Below are positions 32,378 to 42,723 of a stretch of DNA of 64,000 nt, piece by piece (within the stretch, counting starts at the first letter, position 1; the number at the start of each line of letters is the position of its first letter). This DNA is from Cololabis saira (lineage: Eukaryota > Chordata > Actinopteri > Beloniformes > Belonidae). The position numbers were made by a program, and so were the translations under genes. The notes beneath the pieces were generated by a model. The model was given only the letters and a program-made list of their open reading frames with translations, was not told the origin of the DNA and ran no database searches. The stretch covers positions 5,137,593-5,201,592 of the forward strand of contig NC_084590.1 in NCBI RefSeq assembly GCF_033807715.1, written 5' to 3'.

Positions 32378-33427
32378 TTCCCTAAAATATTTCTTGTTAA
32401 ACATTCAAATGAGAATTTCCAAAGTTGTAATCTTCTAGTAAATACTCGTCAACATAATGGTGTATACGGTCAAATGTGATGTAGCAGCTCACTACTGGAT
32501 TAAAAAGCTCAACATCAACAGTCAATTTTGTACTTAAGTATCAAAACTCAACTGAAAAATCTGGAAATTTGGGTCTGGAAAAGTATGGAATTTTGTTAAA
32601 TGTGGGTAAAATGAAAAGTGATTTGTTTTTTTACTGGCCAACTTTCAGTTAGACAATCCCTTTTCTATGGGTGTCAGTGAAAAGCAAATGCAAGTCTTAT
32701 GAGAATGATTCACATAATATGATGATTTCATAATGTCATTAGTCTATTATGTGATCACAAGATGAAACTCTGAGCTACATCACCAGTTCATATGGACCAT
32801 TTCCACACATCATGCTGCGCATGAACATGATATCTGTTAAAAGCCACATCAATAAGATGTGTTAACATGATCCACTCTGCAGTCACAATCTATGCATTAT
32901 CCAGCCCCCCCAGTACCGCGGCGACTGATGCTCCCTTGATAGTGTTTGCTATAAAAGAGTATAGTGTGCTCGTATCAATATTGGAAAAGAAAGGAGAAAC
33001 AGCATAATGACACAAAGTTGTTCAAATTTCACATTGACTGTTTCCCAGATGGAGCCAGGGGAATGGCCTGGAGCCTTAACTGGACTGCTGCAGAAGTATG
33101 AGTAGATACTGTATCAGTCCTTTTAGTCCATATGGCACTTTCCATGTAATCAATGCATTTTGACAATCAGATGCAATTAGCCCAGGAATATTTGGAATGA
33201 TGCGTATACAGTGTCTCCTGGGGGGTCATCCTTGTGAAGATGCAAGAGCTTCTGAAATTACCATTTAAAACACCACATGACAGTACAACTGTATTAATAG
33301 TCAGCACAGTTTGCCGTTTTGGTGACCTGAAATGGCAAACAAGCTTATGTTTTCCACTGAGAAAGCAAGGAAAAAAGGCACATATTGTCTTTATTGTGCC
33401 AGCACGGGTTTCCATCAAATAGCTGTA
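32378..33427. other. No gene seen
   Basis: AT-rich unique-looking sequence without coding or RNA features. Confidence 0.4.
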
Positions 33428-33795
33428 CGGGACTGTCTCAGAAAATTAGAATATTGTGATAAAGTCCTTTATTTTCTGTAATGCAAAAATGTCATACATT
33501 CTGGATTCATCACAAATCAACTGAAATATTACAAGCCTTTTATTATTTTAATATTGCTGATCATGGCTTACAGCTTAAGAAAAACTCAAATATCCTATCT
33601 AAAAAAATTAGAATATTCTGGGAATCTTAATCTTAAACTGTAAGCCATAATCAGCAATATTAAAATAATAAAAGGCTTGCAATATTTCAGTTGATTTGTA
33701 ATGAATCCAGAATGTATGACATTTTTGTTTTTTTAATTTCATTACAGAAAATAAAGAACTTTATCACAATATTCTAATTTTCTGAGACAGTCCTG
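33428..33795. mobile_element. Palindromic mariner-like MITE, family M copy 5 (complete)
   Basis: Termini CGGGACTGTCTCAG and CTGAGACAGTCCTG, TA on both sides, about 368 bp, full inverted arms (TATTACAAGCC / GGCTTGCAATA). Confidence 0.9.
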
Positions 33796-34253
33796 TATTG
33801 AAACACCAGTATTTGCTTGATATCACAGCAAGGTGGTTACATGATCTGACTTTTGGTTTTAAGTGTTTTATATTATGTTTATAGCAAATAACATAAACAC
33901 AGTCCAAAGCTTAAGTGAATTACCCAGTAAATAAAATCTGTTCGTTCCTGGTTTTAAAAAAATAATGGCTATGATAAGTTGGCATCAAAGACTGACCGAT
34001 TGATTAAATTATGCTCTTAATACCAACCTGTTAAATCAGTGACATTTCTGCATTTATCTTCACACTTTATGCCGTGTAAACAGTCCTTTCCCAAAATATA
34101 TTCTTCAAGGTTAATCTTGTTGTTGAACACTCAAAATGTCATTAATCCACTCGACCCGAATAATTAACCGAGGAAGACAAGTTTAACTTTAATCAGGTTT
34201 CAAAAAGAAGTGCTCACAATTATTAGGCTACAAAAGTCCAAAGACTTCTCCAA
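33796..34253. other. No gene seen
   Basis: AT-rich sequence between two MITEs. Confidence 0.4.
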
Positions 34254-34689
34254 CGGAAGAGTATTAGGGCCAGGCAAGAGAAAAAAAATTTGAGTGGAAG
34301 ATTTTTTTTTATTGTGCACTTCGAGAAAAAAGACGAAATGTCGAGAAAAAAGTGGAAATGTCAAGATTAATGTTGAAATACAATTTCGAGAAAAAAGTCG
34401 AAATTTTGTGAATAAAGTCGAAATTTAGCCTTTTTTCTCAACATTTCGACTTTTTTCTCGAAATTATACTTCAACATTAATCTCGACATTTTGACTTTTT
34501 TCTTAAAATTTCGACTTTTTTCTCGACATTTCGACTTTTTCCTCAACATTTCGACTTTTTCCTCGAAATTCTACTTCAACATTAATCTCGACATTTTGAC
34601 TTTTTTCTCGAAGTGCACAATGAAAAAAAATCTTCCTCCTTTAAAATATAATTTTTATTTTTCTCCTGCCTGGCCCTAATACTCTTCCG
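34254..34689. mobile_element. Fold-back MITE family E, complete copy
   Basis: The termini CGGAAGAGTATTAGGGCCAG and CTGGCCCTAATACTCTTCCG are perfect inverts. The interior has repeated, inverted GTCGAAAT/ATTTCGAC modules with GTGCACTTCGAG and CTCGAAGTGCAC at the module borders. No coding capacity; frames through it are Lys/Phe/Ser-rich artefacts. Confidence 0.85.
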
Positions 34690-36308
34690 TACTTCTCCAA
34701 CTCAGATGTATTAGCTCATTTTTTAAGTGCCTGCATCACAAACCAGTACACAAAATTAAATCTGCACAAAATGTTTTTTTTTTTCATATATATTTGACAA
34801 TATATATGTAAAAAGTGTATAGACTGTATGCATGTACTTTCTACCGTCTTTGTTGAAACAGGATGGAAAGGGAAGGTGTTTTCAAGAAAAGAAAAGAAAG
34901 TAGTTGATCAGGTCGTTGGTTATGAGTGTAGAAAGTTCTGACCCAACCCTTGGCCCACGATTGGACTCGTCAGTGTTTCAGTCACTAAATGGTAACCCAT
35001 AGCAACGTGGTTTTACATGATTTTGTAAAAATCACAGAACTGCAGCTGCATTGGAAGATAACCTGCCGTCTACGCCGGCGCTGCCAATAACCCAAGCCCT
35101 TTCTTCATAATACCATTTGCTCTGAAAGCACATCATTTACATAACTTCATTATCAGTAGAGTTTTGTTCCCGGGCCTGAGACAGTGTGATTGAATTTGAG
35201 AAAGTAACATCTTTTTCAATGTTTTATTCTTGAGAAAATAACAGGTTTATCTGTCAGAAGATGCAAGCTTAAGCTGTTCATATAAACTGTGTGCCAAACC
35301 GTTTTCCTCCTATCACGCTGCACTTCCTGCATGCGTTGGGACTTCACATTAGCGGTGGAGGTAAATTATGAGTTGTGATTTATAGCCTTCTGAACTTGGA
35401 GTTATTGTTACCTCAAGAGCTTATTTTTCAATTTTTTTTTTTTTATTTCCCATGGTTTAAGATATAGAAAGGAGCAATTTATTAAGTCAGAATCAGGAGA
35501 CTGGCAGATTGTGTCTTTTGTATTGTTTTTTGGGGTTTTTTTTGATGGTGTTGAGCCGTCCCAGTGAAAGATGGGGTGTTTTTTTCTCTCATTTCACAGT
35601 GGGATCCACTCTTTCTGTGCATAGCATGTAGAATCTGCTGTGGTTATTGGACTGTACAGACGAGTGTGTGTTAGTGTGAGAACCGGAGAGCCCCTTAGTG
35701 CTCTTTGTGCTAATAAAACAGCAGCTCTATGGGACACTGGACACCCTGGATCAAACTCCATCACATTACTGAAATATTAGCCCTCCCGATGCCCAAGGCC
35801 TGCAGCCCACTGATACATCCACATGTCAGAGGTGTGTGTCTCATTGTGTGAGTAAGTGTGTGATGATACACGCGTGCAGGCAGAGTAGTCCTGCTTGTGT
35901 TTACTCCCAATGTTTTTCATTGGCTTGACAAACCGTTCACAATGCAGTATGTCTGCTGTCTGAGTCTGCTGTTGATCGATCTGTCCTGCAGGTGGGAGAC
36001 CTCGGGATGGGAAGGTCTCATGCAACTAATGTCCATCGTCCACTGATGAGATACACGTGAGAGTCAGAATTACCATGTAAAATCCAGATGTGTACCGTAT
36101 TTGATTATTCTAACTATTTAAAGACATATTTACTTTAAATGGACACATTAGTCAATAATAATTTCATGCTCTTTGATTAGAATCTGGTGACTGAACCATA
36201 TGAGACAGTGAGCAAAGCTCTTTGAATGATAGACCCCCCCCCCAACGGTCCAATATTTCACCCGTTCAACAGAAATGTAAAAGGAAGATGCAGAAATTAG
36301 TACATTTG

Positions 36309-36310
<2 letters not shown>
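34690..36310. other. No gene seen; low-repeat stretch
   Basis: From about 34900 to 36050 I see no repeat termini and no exon. It is a candidate for ordinary or conserved noncoding DNA. Confidence 0.35.

Positions 36311-36392
<82 letters not shown>
36311..36392. repeat. (TA)n microsatellite
   Basis: Uninterrupted TA run. Confidence 0.95.
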
Positions 36393-36395
<3 letters not shown>

Positions 36396-36697
36396 GGTAA
36401 GGTAAATAGAGGACTGTCTCAGAAAATTAGAATAGTGTGATCAAGTTCTTTATTTTCTGTTATGCAATTAAAAAAACAAAAATGTCATTACAAATCAACT
36501 GAAATATTGCAAGCCTTTTATTATTTTAATATTGCTGATTATGGCTCACAGTTTAAGATTAAGATTCCCAGAATATTGTAATTTTTTGAGATAGGATATT
36601 TGAGTTTTCTTAAGCTGTAAGCCATGATCAGCAATATTAAAATAATAAAAGGCTTGCAATATTTCAGTTGATTTGTAATGAATCCAGAATGTATGAC

Positions 36698-37424
36698 TGT
36701 GGGGAAGTGTGACCAGAGTAGATGGATGGAAGGAGGCAGACTCAGAAGCAATGTTAAAATGTTCAAGAGTTATTTATTTTTCCCAAAAAATACTAAAAGT
36801 AAAGCAACATGTGCCCATGGCTGCACATTGGTCTCTCCTCCCCGGCAGCAGACAGCAGCTGGTTAAGTAGGCCCTTCCATCAGGCTGTACCACTCCAAAG
36901 GTGACTCCACTCGCCTCCCTGGAATCAACTGAGCCATCAACAGTTCGCCTCCAACCACAATCACCACCAAACACACAACAGCTTCGGCCATGGTAACAGA
37001 TACCTTTTCAACCATGCCAAAATAATCAAAATCAATAAGAAACAAATCCCAAAATGTACCTCCCCCATACATGGTTCAACCCAGTGACATCACTAATGAT
37101 GTCACCAGTGTATAAATAGAGGAAGTGTTTGCACTTTTCCCTCCTTTTGACACTGGAACCTGGTGGGTATGGTAAGTAACATAATCAACCTCATAATAAA
37201 TGAAAAAACTGAACAAATAAACTACTTTAAACTTAACACTACTTTTCTGTATTATTTTAAGTGCAATAATTGAGAACACAAACAAACCCGGGTTACTATG
37301 TGCCTGCATGGCATGAAAGAATGATAGACCTATAACCAAAACAAACAAGCACGGTTGAATTTGGATGGCTAAGATAGTAGACTGACATGGTGACAAATGG
37401 TGTGCTCTCACCCACTTTGTCACA
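36698..37424 (-). repeat. 3' LTR of the Gmr1-like element
   Basis: 727 bp. Read on the minus strand it starts TGTGACAAAGTGGG and ends CTTCCCCACA, the usual TG...CA. A minus-strand AATAAA lies at 36773-36778, placed to serve as a polyadenylation signal near the end of the LTR. A plus-strand TATAAATAG and palindrome lie within (see regulatory entry). Confidence 0.95.
37084..37119 (+). promoter_or_regulatory. Palindrome plus TATA box, antisense to gag-pol
   Basis: GTGACATCA and TGATGTCAC form a perfect 9-bp inverted repeat with a 4-nt spacer; TGACATCA is close to ATF/CRE-type sites. TATAAATAG follows 5 bp later on the plus strand, at 37111-37119. This is a plausible core promoter, but it points away from the gag-pol direction. 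The same arrangement is in the other LTR at 42313-42348. Confidence 0.4.
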
Positions 37425-37437
37425 CACCCCTCCCCTT
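37425..37437 (-). other. Polypurine tract
   Basis: Read on the minus strand, AAGGGGAGGGGTG directly abuts the 3' LTR. It has the position and composition of the plus-strand DNA primer of LTR retroelements. Confidence 0.8.
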
Positions 37438-37444
37438 AAGACCG

Positions 37445-40400
37445 TTACTCATCGGAGTCACGGGACAGGTAGTCAGCGATGACGTTCTTATGTCCTGGTC
37501 GATACCGGACCTGAAAACGATAAGGCTGGAGAGACAGGTACCATCTGGTGATTCTAGCATTAGTGTCTTTCATGTTATGAATCCACTGCAATGCACGATG
37601 GTCAGTCTCAAGAACGAACTCTTTGCCAATGAGGTAATATTTCAACGTATCTAAAGCCCATTTAATGGCTAGCGCTTCCTTTTCTACTGTTGAATACCTC
37701 GTTTCCCTTGCAAAAAGTTTTCGGCTGATGTACTGCACGGGTAACTGGTTTCCATCCTCTCCTTGTAGTAATACGGCTCCTAGACCAACTCCAGAGGCAT
37801 CTGTCTGAACAGTGAAGGGGAGAGTAAAATCTGGACATTGCAGAACAGGCTCTTTACACAGACAGTTTCTCAAATCGTGAAAAGCATTCTCAGTTTCTTG
37901 CGTCCACTTAACCTTCACTGGGCTAGATTTGCGAGTCATATCAGTCAGTATTGCAGATCTGGATGAAAAGTTGGGGATAAGTCTGCGATACCAGCCTACT
38001 AACCCCAAGAATGACCGTAGCCTCCTCTTGGTGTTGGGTAGTGGGGAAGCTCCAATCGCCTCTACCTTTCCCACCTGAGGACGGATACCTCCCCCTCCAA
38101 TCACATAGCCAAGGTACTGGACCTCAGGTTTGGCAATGTGACACTTCTTGGCATTAATGACCAAACCAGCTCTCTGAATGCGTTGAAAAACATCAGCAAG
38201 GTGTTGAATGTGCTCCTCCCAGGTTCGACTGAAAATCACAATGTCATCAATATAGGCTGCTGCATAGTCGTCTGCTCCTCTCAAAACTTCATCCACCAAC
38301 CTCTGAAATGTTGCTGGTGCTCCGTGCAAACCAAACGGCATCATCCTGAATCTGAACAGGCCACTTGGGACTCTGAAAGTTGTTAAGTCCTTTGAAGAAT
38401 CTGTTAAGGGCACTTGCCAGTACCCTTTGCAGAGGTCAAGGGTCGTCAGGAAGTTGGCATGTCCCAAGCGCTCAATCAGTTCATCCACCCTTGGCATTGG
38501 GTAGGGGTCGAAGGCTGACACAGCATTCAGTTTTGAAAAATTAACACAGAATCTGATTTTAGCGTCCTCCTTTTTCGGAACCAATACCACAGGGCTACAC
38601 CACTCACTGTGAGAAGGCTCGATGATTCCTGTAGCTAGCATCTCTTCCACTTCTTGCTTCAGTTCAGGGACAAGTCTGGCTGGAATGCGGCAAGTGGTGT
38701 CCCTAATGGGCTGCTGTTCAGGTGAATGCAGACGGATCCGATGTTCAGTGAGGTGTGTACAACCTGGTTTCAGACTGAAGAGCTCCTTTGACATGTGGAC
38801 TTGCAGCTCCTGGCGTTGATCTGGTGTGAGATGACTCAGATCTGGAAACACTGGAGTCTCAGATGAGGATGGAAAGTACTGCTCCTGAATCTCTTCCTCA
38901 TCATCCACTGTGCATGCCCACAAGTTTGTAGAGTTCTCTGGTTGGTCTACCCACCTTTTCAGGAGGTTTACATGGAAGACTTGATGTTTCATTCGGCGGT
39001 CTGGCAAGGAAAGGTCATATGTCACTGGGCCCATCTTTTTCCTGATCGTGTATGGTCCCTGCCACTTGGCAAGGAGACCGCTATCAGACGTTGGCAGCAG
39101 TAGGAGAACTTTCTGGCCCTCCTGGAAAATTCTCCTCTTGGAGGCCTTATCATAAGTGTGCTTCTGTCGCTGCTGTGCTTGAGCCAAATTACCATTAGCA
39201 AGCTCTTGAAACTGCTCCAGTTTGTCTCTCATTTTCAGGACATATGAGAGCTCACTGCACTGCTGTTGTGGTGTGGGGCCCTCCCAGGCCTCCTTCAAAA
39301 CGTCCATTGGACCCCTCACTGGATGTCCGTACAGCAGCTGAAAAGGTGAGAATCCGGTTGATGTCTGTGGGACTTCTCTATATGCAAACAGCAAGAATGG
39401 AAGCCATTGGTCCCAATCTGACCCGGAGTCATTCACAAACTTCCTTAACATGGACTTGAGAGTCTTGTTAAAGCGCTCAACGAGGCCGTCTGTCTGTGGG
39501 TGATAGGGACTGGTCCTCACTCCTTGAATTCCCAGCATGCTGTACACCTCTTTAAGCAGATTTGATGTAAAGTTGGTACCCTGGTCAGTGATGATCTCCT
39601 TTGGAATTCCAACTCTGGAAAACAGCTGAATGAGACAGTTTACGATCTGGCGAGCCTTGATCTTCTTCAAGGGAAAGGCTTCAGGGTATCTTGTGGCATA
39701 ATCACTGACTACCAGTATGTACTTGTGGCCTGCACTACTTCTTTCTAGCGGGCCTACAATGTCCATGGCAATACGGGAGAAGGGCGTATCAATGATGGGC
39801 ATGTTAATGAGAGGGGCCCTATCTCCTTTCCTGCCTGGAGCTGTTAGCTGACACTGTGGGCAAGATTGGCAATATTTAACTGTGTCAGCATACTGCTGGG
39901 GCCAGTAGAAACGGGGAACCATTCTGGAAAATGTTTTTGCCTGTCCTAAGTGTCCTGCCCATGGGATAGAGTGGCTCAGATTAAGGATTGTTGGCCTCAA
40001 ACTCTGGGGAATGACTAGCTGATCACCAATCTGGCTACGGCGATACAGCTTGTTTCTCTTAACTACAAAGACTTCCTTATCTACCACTTGGGTAGACTCC
40101 GGCACACATTTTGAAAACAAGATTGTAAGTGTGGGGTCCTCTCTCTGTAGCTTAGCAATATCACCCGGGATGGAAAAAGTGTCAGACTCTACTGGATCAT
40201 CCACATACTGGGCTACTTTGGTTCCCCTTACTCTATCCCGTCTCCTCTGTCTCCTGCTTTTCCTTTCCTTAAGCTGTCTGGTGTAACCACTAGGCACTTC
40301 CTCATTTGCAAAAGGTAACTCCTCCCATCCCGCTGTTAGACTAGCTTGTTCCTGCCTGCTTTTGGACCTTGTAACAGCTAGCAAACTTTCACTGGTGCAA

Positions 40401-41881
40401 CTGGCCCTAGTCTCACGAGATTGTTTAGCTATCAGATCGGCAAGAATAGGGATATCAGAGCCTAACACGACCTGATAGGGTAGATGTTCAAATACTCCTA
40501 CTGAAAGAGGATAGAGTTGACCTTCGACCTGGATAGATACCTCAGCTATGGGGTATCCTACCTTGTCCCCATGAATACAGAGGACATCCACTGTTCCCCC
40601 ACAAAAAATGACATTCCTAGGGAGACTATCCTGTCGGACTAGGGTACGATTACTTCCCGAGTCTAGAAGAGCTATACAGGGTCTGTCTTCAATTAACACA
40701 CCTATTGTAAGTTCTTCAAATTGACCTTCTCTCTCTACCTTACTGACAGATGACTGGGGAGCAAAACACATGTAGTTATTACTAACATGTACTTTAGGAC
40801 ACTCTTTCATAAAATGACCTTTCTGACCACATGAAAAACACATTAAGAGGGCCTTATTTCTAGGCTCAAGTCTAACTGAATTTGAGGGAAGGAACTGTCT
40901 TGTGTTCCTAACTCTATAGTCATTGCCTCCGTCCGGTTTACCAGATGGTATGGGTGGGCGGGGCTTGGCTGGGAGGTACTCTTGTGATGGACGGCGGGCA
41001 GCCAGGAAAGCTTCAGCCAATTCTGCGGCTTCTTTTGAGGTCTTTGGGTTCCGTTCTTTGATCCAGGTGCAGAGCTCAGGGTTAAGGACTTTGAGAAACT
41101 GCTCCATGATGATGGTGTCTCCAATTTGCTCTTTTGTTTTTGCTTTGGGGGCCATCCACTTCTCATACAAGTCCTTGAGACGTACCTGCAATTCTTTAGG
41201 GGTCTCTTCCCCCTCTGGTGCACTGGAACGGAACCTCACTCGATAGGTCTCTGTACTGATTTCGAACTTCTGCAAGACAGCACATTTTACTTTTTCATAG
41301 TCCATTGTGTCATCAATGTCCATGGCCACATATGCAGCGCGAGCTTTACCAGTTAGCAGTGGAGCTAGGTGAAGAGCCCATTCATCCTGAGGCCACTGAC
41401 AGGCAAGAGCAATTCTTTCAAAAGTGATTAAATAGTGCTCAATGTCCTCACCTTCATTATAGGGCTGCATTTTGGGGCTTTTCCAGCCAGGTAACCTCAC
41501 CAGACTGGGATGTTGACCTCCGATAGCAGGCTGTGATGGCTCGGCAACTGTTTCAGGTGCTGGCCCTATGGAAGGGGCGGATGTGGTAGCCGAACCGTCC
41601 CTCGGCTGCAGACGCTCCTGCCGGTCCTGCTGCACCTCCTGTTGGAGTTGGGCAAACTGATGTTGTATTCGCCTCCACCTCTCCTCCTCATGCTTACGCT
41701 CCTGATCCGTCCTGGCATCCCGGTCAGCCTGCTGTTGCATTAAGCATCGCAAAAGATTAGACAGTTCTGCCGTACTTTGTTCCTGAGGTTGACCACCTGC
41801 TGCCCCTTGCTGGTCACAGACATCTTGTGACAATTCTGGTAGACACTCCATTTTATTTTTCTTCTGGTTTCTTATTGACAT
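37445..41881 (-). CDS. Gag-Pol polyprotein of a Gmr1-like retrotransposon
   Basis: A single 1478-codon frame from the first ATG, 45 nt past the 5' LTR; an in-frame TAG lies just upstream. Gag: Gln/Arg-rich helical N-terminus (about 40-95), capsid-like region (about 130-300) whose C-terminal half resembles a SCAN domain (TKEQI, EQFL), and a CX2CX4HX4C zinc knuckle (348-361). Protease: DSG at about 407. Integrase: HHCC zinc site (His 637 and 644, Cys 674 and 677), catalytic Asp 707, Asp 766 and Glu 802 with 35 residues between the last two, and a GPY module at 942. RT follows: LDLCKGY (about 1149), MPFGL, and YIDD (1210-1213). RNase H: TDAS (1361), Glu in EKEAL, TDH, then ADYLSR near the end. 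All key residues are present. It makes the particle, processes it, copies the RNA and integrates it. Gag and Pol share one frame with no visible shift site, so how their ratio is set is unclear. Confidence 0.95.
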   Translation of the reverse strand: MSIRNQKKNKMECLPELSQDVCDQQGAAGGQPQEQSTAELSNLLRCLMQQQADRDARTDQERKHEEERWRRIQHQFAQLQQEVQQDRQERLQPRDGSATTSAPSIGPAPETVAEPSQPAIGGQHPSLVRLPGWKSPKMQPYNEGEDIEHYLITFERIALACQWPQDEWALHLAPLLTGKARAAYVAMDIDDTMDYEKVKCAVLQKFEISTETYRVRFRSSAPEGEETPKELQVRLKDLYEKWMAPKAKTKEQIGDTIIMEQFLKVLNPELCTWIKERNPKTSKEAAELAEAFLAARRPSQEYLPAKPRPPIPSGKPDGGNDYRVRNTRQFLPSNSVRLEPRNKALLMCFSCGQKGHFMKECPKVHVSNNYMCFAPQSSVSKVEREGQFEELTIGVLIEDRPCIALLDSGSNRTLVRQDSLPRNVIFCGGTVDVLCIHGDKVGYPIAEVSIQVEGQLYPLSVGVFEHLPYQVVLGSDIPILADLIAKQSRETRASCTSESLLAVTRSKSRQEQASLTAGWEELPFANEEVPSGYTRQLKERKSRRQRRRDRVRGTKVAQYVDDPVESDTFSIPGDIAKLQREDPTLTILFSKCVPESTQVVDKEVFVVKRNKLYRRSQIGDQLVIPQSLRPTILNLSHSIPWAGHLGQAKTFSRMVPRFYWPQQYADTVKYCQSCPQCQLTAPGRKGDRAPLINMPIIDTPFSRIAMDIVGPLERSSAGHKYILVVSDYATRYPEAFPLKKIKARQIVNCLIQLFSRVGIPKEIITDQGTNFTSNLLKEVYSMLGIQGVRTSPYHPQTDGLVERFNKTLKSMLRKFVNDSGSDWDQWLPFLLFAYREVPQTSTGFSPFQLLYGHPVRGPMDVLKEAWEGPTPQQQCSELSYVLKMRDKLEQFQELANGNLAQAQQRQKHTYDKASKRRIFQEGQKVLLLLPTSDSGLLAKWQGPYTIRKKMGPVTYDLSLPDRRMKHQVFHVNLLKRWVDQPENSTNLWACTVDDEEEIQEQYFPSSSETPVFPDLSHLTPDQRQELQVHMSKELFSLKPGCTHLTEHRIRLHSPEQQPIRDTTCRIPARLVPELKQEVEEMLATGIIEPSHSEWCSPVVLVPKKEDAKIRFCVNFSKLNAVSAFDPYPMPRVDELIERLGHANFLTTLDLCKGYWQVPLTDSSKDLTTFRVPSGLFRFRMMPFGLHGAPATFQRLVDEVLRGADDYAAAYIDDIVIFSRTWEEHIQHLADVFQRIQRAGLVINAKKCHIAKPEVQYLGYVIGGGGIRPQVGKVEAIGASPLPNTKRRLRSFLGLVGWYRRLIPNFSSRSAILTDMTRKSSPVKVKWTQETENAFHDLRNCLCKEPVLQCPDFTLPFTVQTDASGVGLGAVLLQGEDGNQLPVQYISRKLFARETRYSTVEKEALAIKWALDTLKYYLIGKEFVLETDHRALQWIHNMKDTNARITRWYLSLQPYRFQVRYRPGHKNVIADYLSRDSDE

Positions 41882-41902
41882 CTTCACTGCCTCCTACTGG
41901 CC

Positions 41903-41926
41903 TGGGACCCACCAACTGCCACCAAA
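41903..41926 (-). other. Primer-binding site region
   Basis: On the minus strand the sequence just after the 5' LTR is TTTGGTGGCAGTTGGTGG. TGG a base or two from the LTR edge fits pairing with the CCA end of a tRNA. I cannot name the tRNA from memory with confidence. Confidence 0.5.
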
Positions 41927-42653
41927 TGTGGGGAAGTGTGACCAGAGTAGATGGATGGAAGGAGGCAGACTCAGAAGCAATGTTAAAATGTTCAAGAGTT
42001 ATTTATTTTTCCCAAAAAATACTAAAAGTAAAGCAACATGTGCCCATGGCTGCACATTGGTCTCTCCTCCCCGGCAGCAGACAGCAGCTGGTTAAGTAGG
42101 CCCTTCCATCAGGCTGTACCACTCCAAAGGTGACTCCACTCGCCTCCCTGGAATCAACTGAGCCATCAACAGTTCGCCTCCAACCACAATCACCACCAAA
42201 CACACAACAGCTTCGGCCATGGTAACAGATACCTTTTCAACCATGCCAAAATAATCAAAATCAATAAGAAACAAATCCCAAAATGTACCTCCCCCATACA
42301 TGGTTCAACCCAGTGACATCACTAATGATGTCACCAGTGTATAAATAGAGGAAGTGTTTGCACTTTTCCCTCCTTTTGACACTGGAACCTGGTGGGTATG
42401 GTAAGTAACATAATCAACCTCATAATAAATGAAAAAACTGAACAAATAAACTACTTTAAACTTAACACTACTTTTCTGTATTATTTTAAGTGCAATAATT
42501 GAGAACACAAACAAACCCGGGTTACTATGTGCCTGCATGGCATGAAAGAATGATAGACCTATAACCAAAACAAACAAGCACGGTTGAATTTGGATGGCTA
42601 AGATAGTAGACTGACATGGTGACAAATGGTGTGCTCTCACCCACTTTGTCACA
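41927..42653 (-). repeat. 5' LTR of the Gmr1-like element
   Basis: 727 bp and, by reading, identical to the 3' LTR. It should hold the promoter for gag-pol in its upstream part. I see no good TATA box on the minus strand in the expected place. Confidence 0.95.
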
Positions 42654-42723
42654 ATGACATTTTTGCATTACAGAAAATAAAGAACTTTATCACAATATTC
42701 TAATTTTCTGAGACAGTCCTGTA

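Larger units (their letters stand above)
36698..42653 (-). mobile_element. Full-length Gmr1-like LTR retrotransposon
   Basis: The element is 5956 bp, with two 727-bp LTRs that look identical on reading, a 4502-bp internal region and a 5-bp target duplication ATGAC (36693-36697 and 42654-42658). Read on the minus strand it has, in order, 5' LTR, a short leader with the primer site, one gag-pol frame, a polypurine tract and the 3' LTR. Integrase lies upstream of reverse transcriptase, which identifies the Gmr1 group of Ty3/gypsy elements. No envelope frame is present. Identical LTRs, intact frame and clean target duplication point to a recent insertion. Confidence 0.95.
36410..42721. mobile_element. 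Mariner-like MITE, family M copy 6, split by the LTR retrotransposon
   Basis: The left part is 36410-36697 and the right part resumes at 42659 and ends CTGAGACAGTCCTG at 42721. The split is exactly at the ATGAC of AATGTATGACATTTTTG, which is intact in other copies. Confidence 0.9.

Noticed and set aside
34367..34679. Lys- and Phe/Ser-rich frames in GTCGAAAT repeats, also at 26.0, 49.2 and 58.4 kb
   Set aside because: They lie wholly inside the family E fold-back MITE and track its internal modules.
36774..37072. Short frames in the LTRs (66, 69 and 115 codons), repeated at 42 kb
   Set aside because: Identical in both LTRs simply because the LTRs are identical; no domain or known accessory gene is seen.
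36698..42653. Endogenous retrovirus with envelope
   Set aside because: There is no frame between RNase H and the 3' LTR; RNase H ends 8 bp from the polypurine tract.
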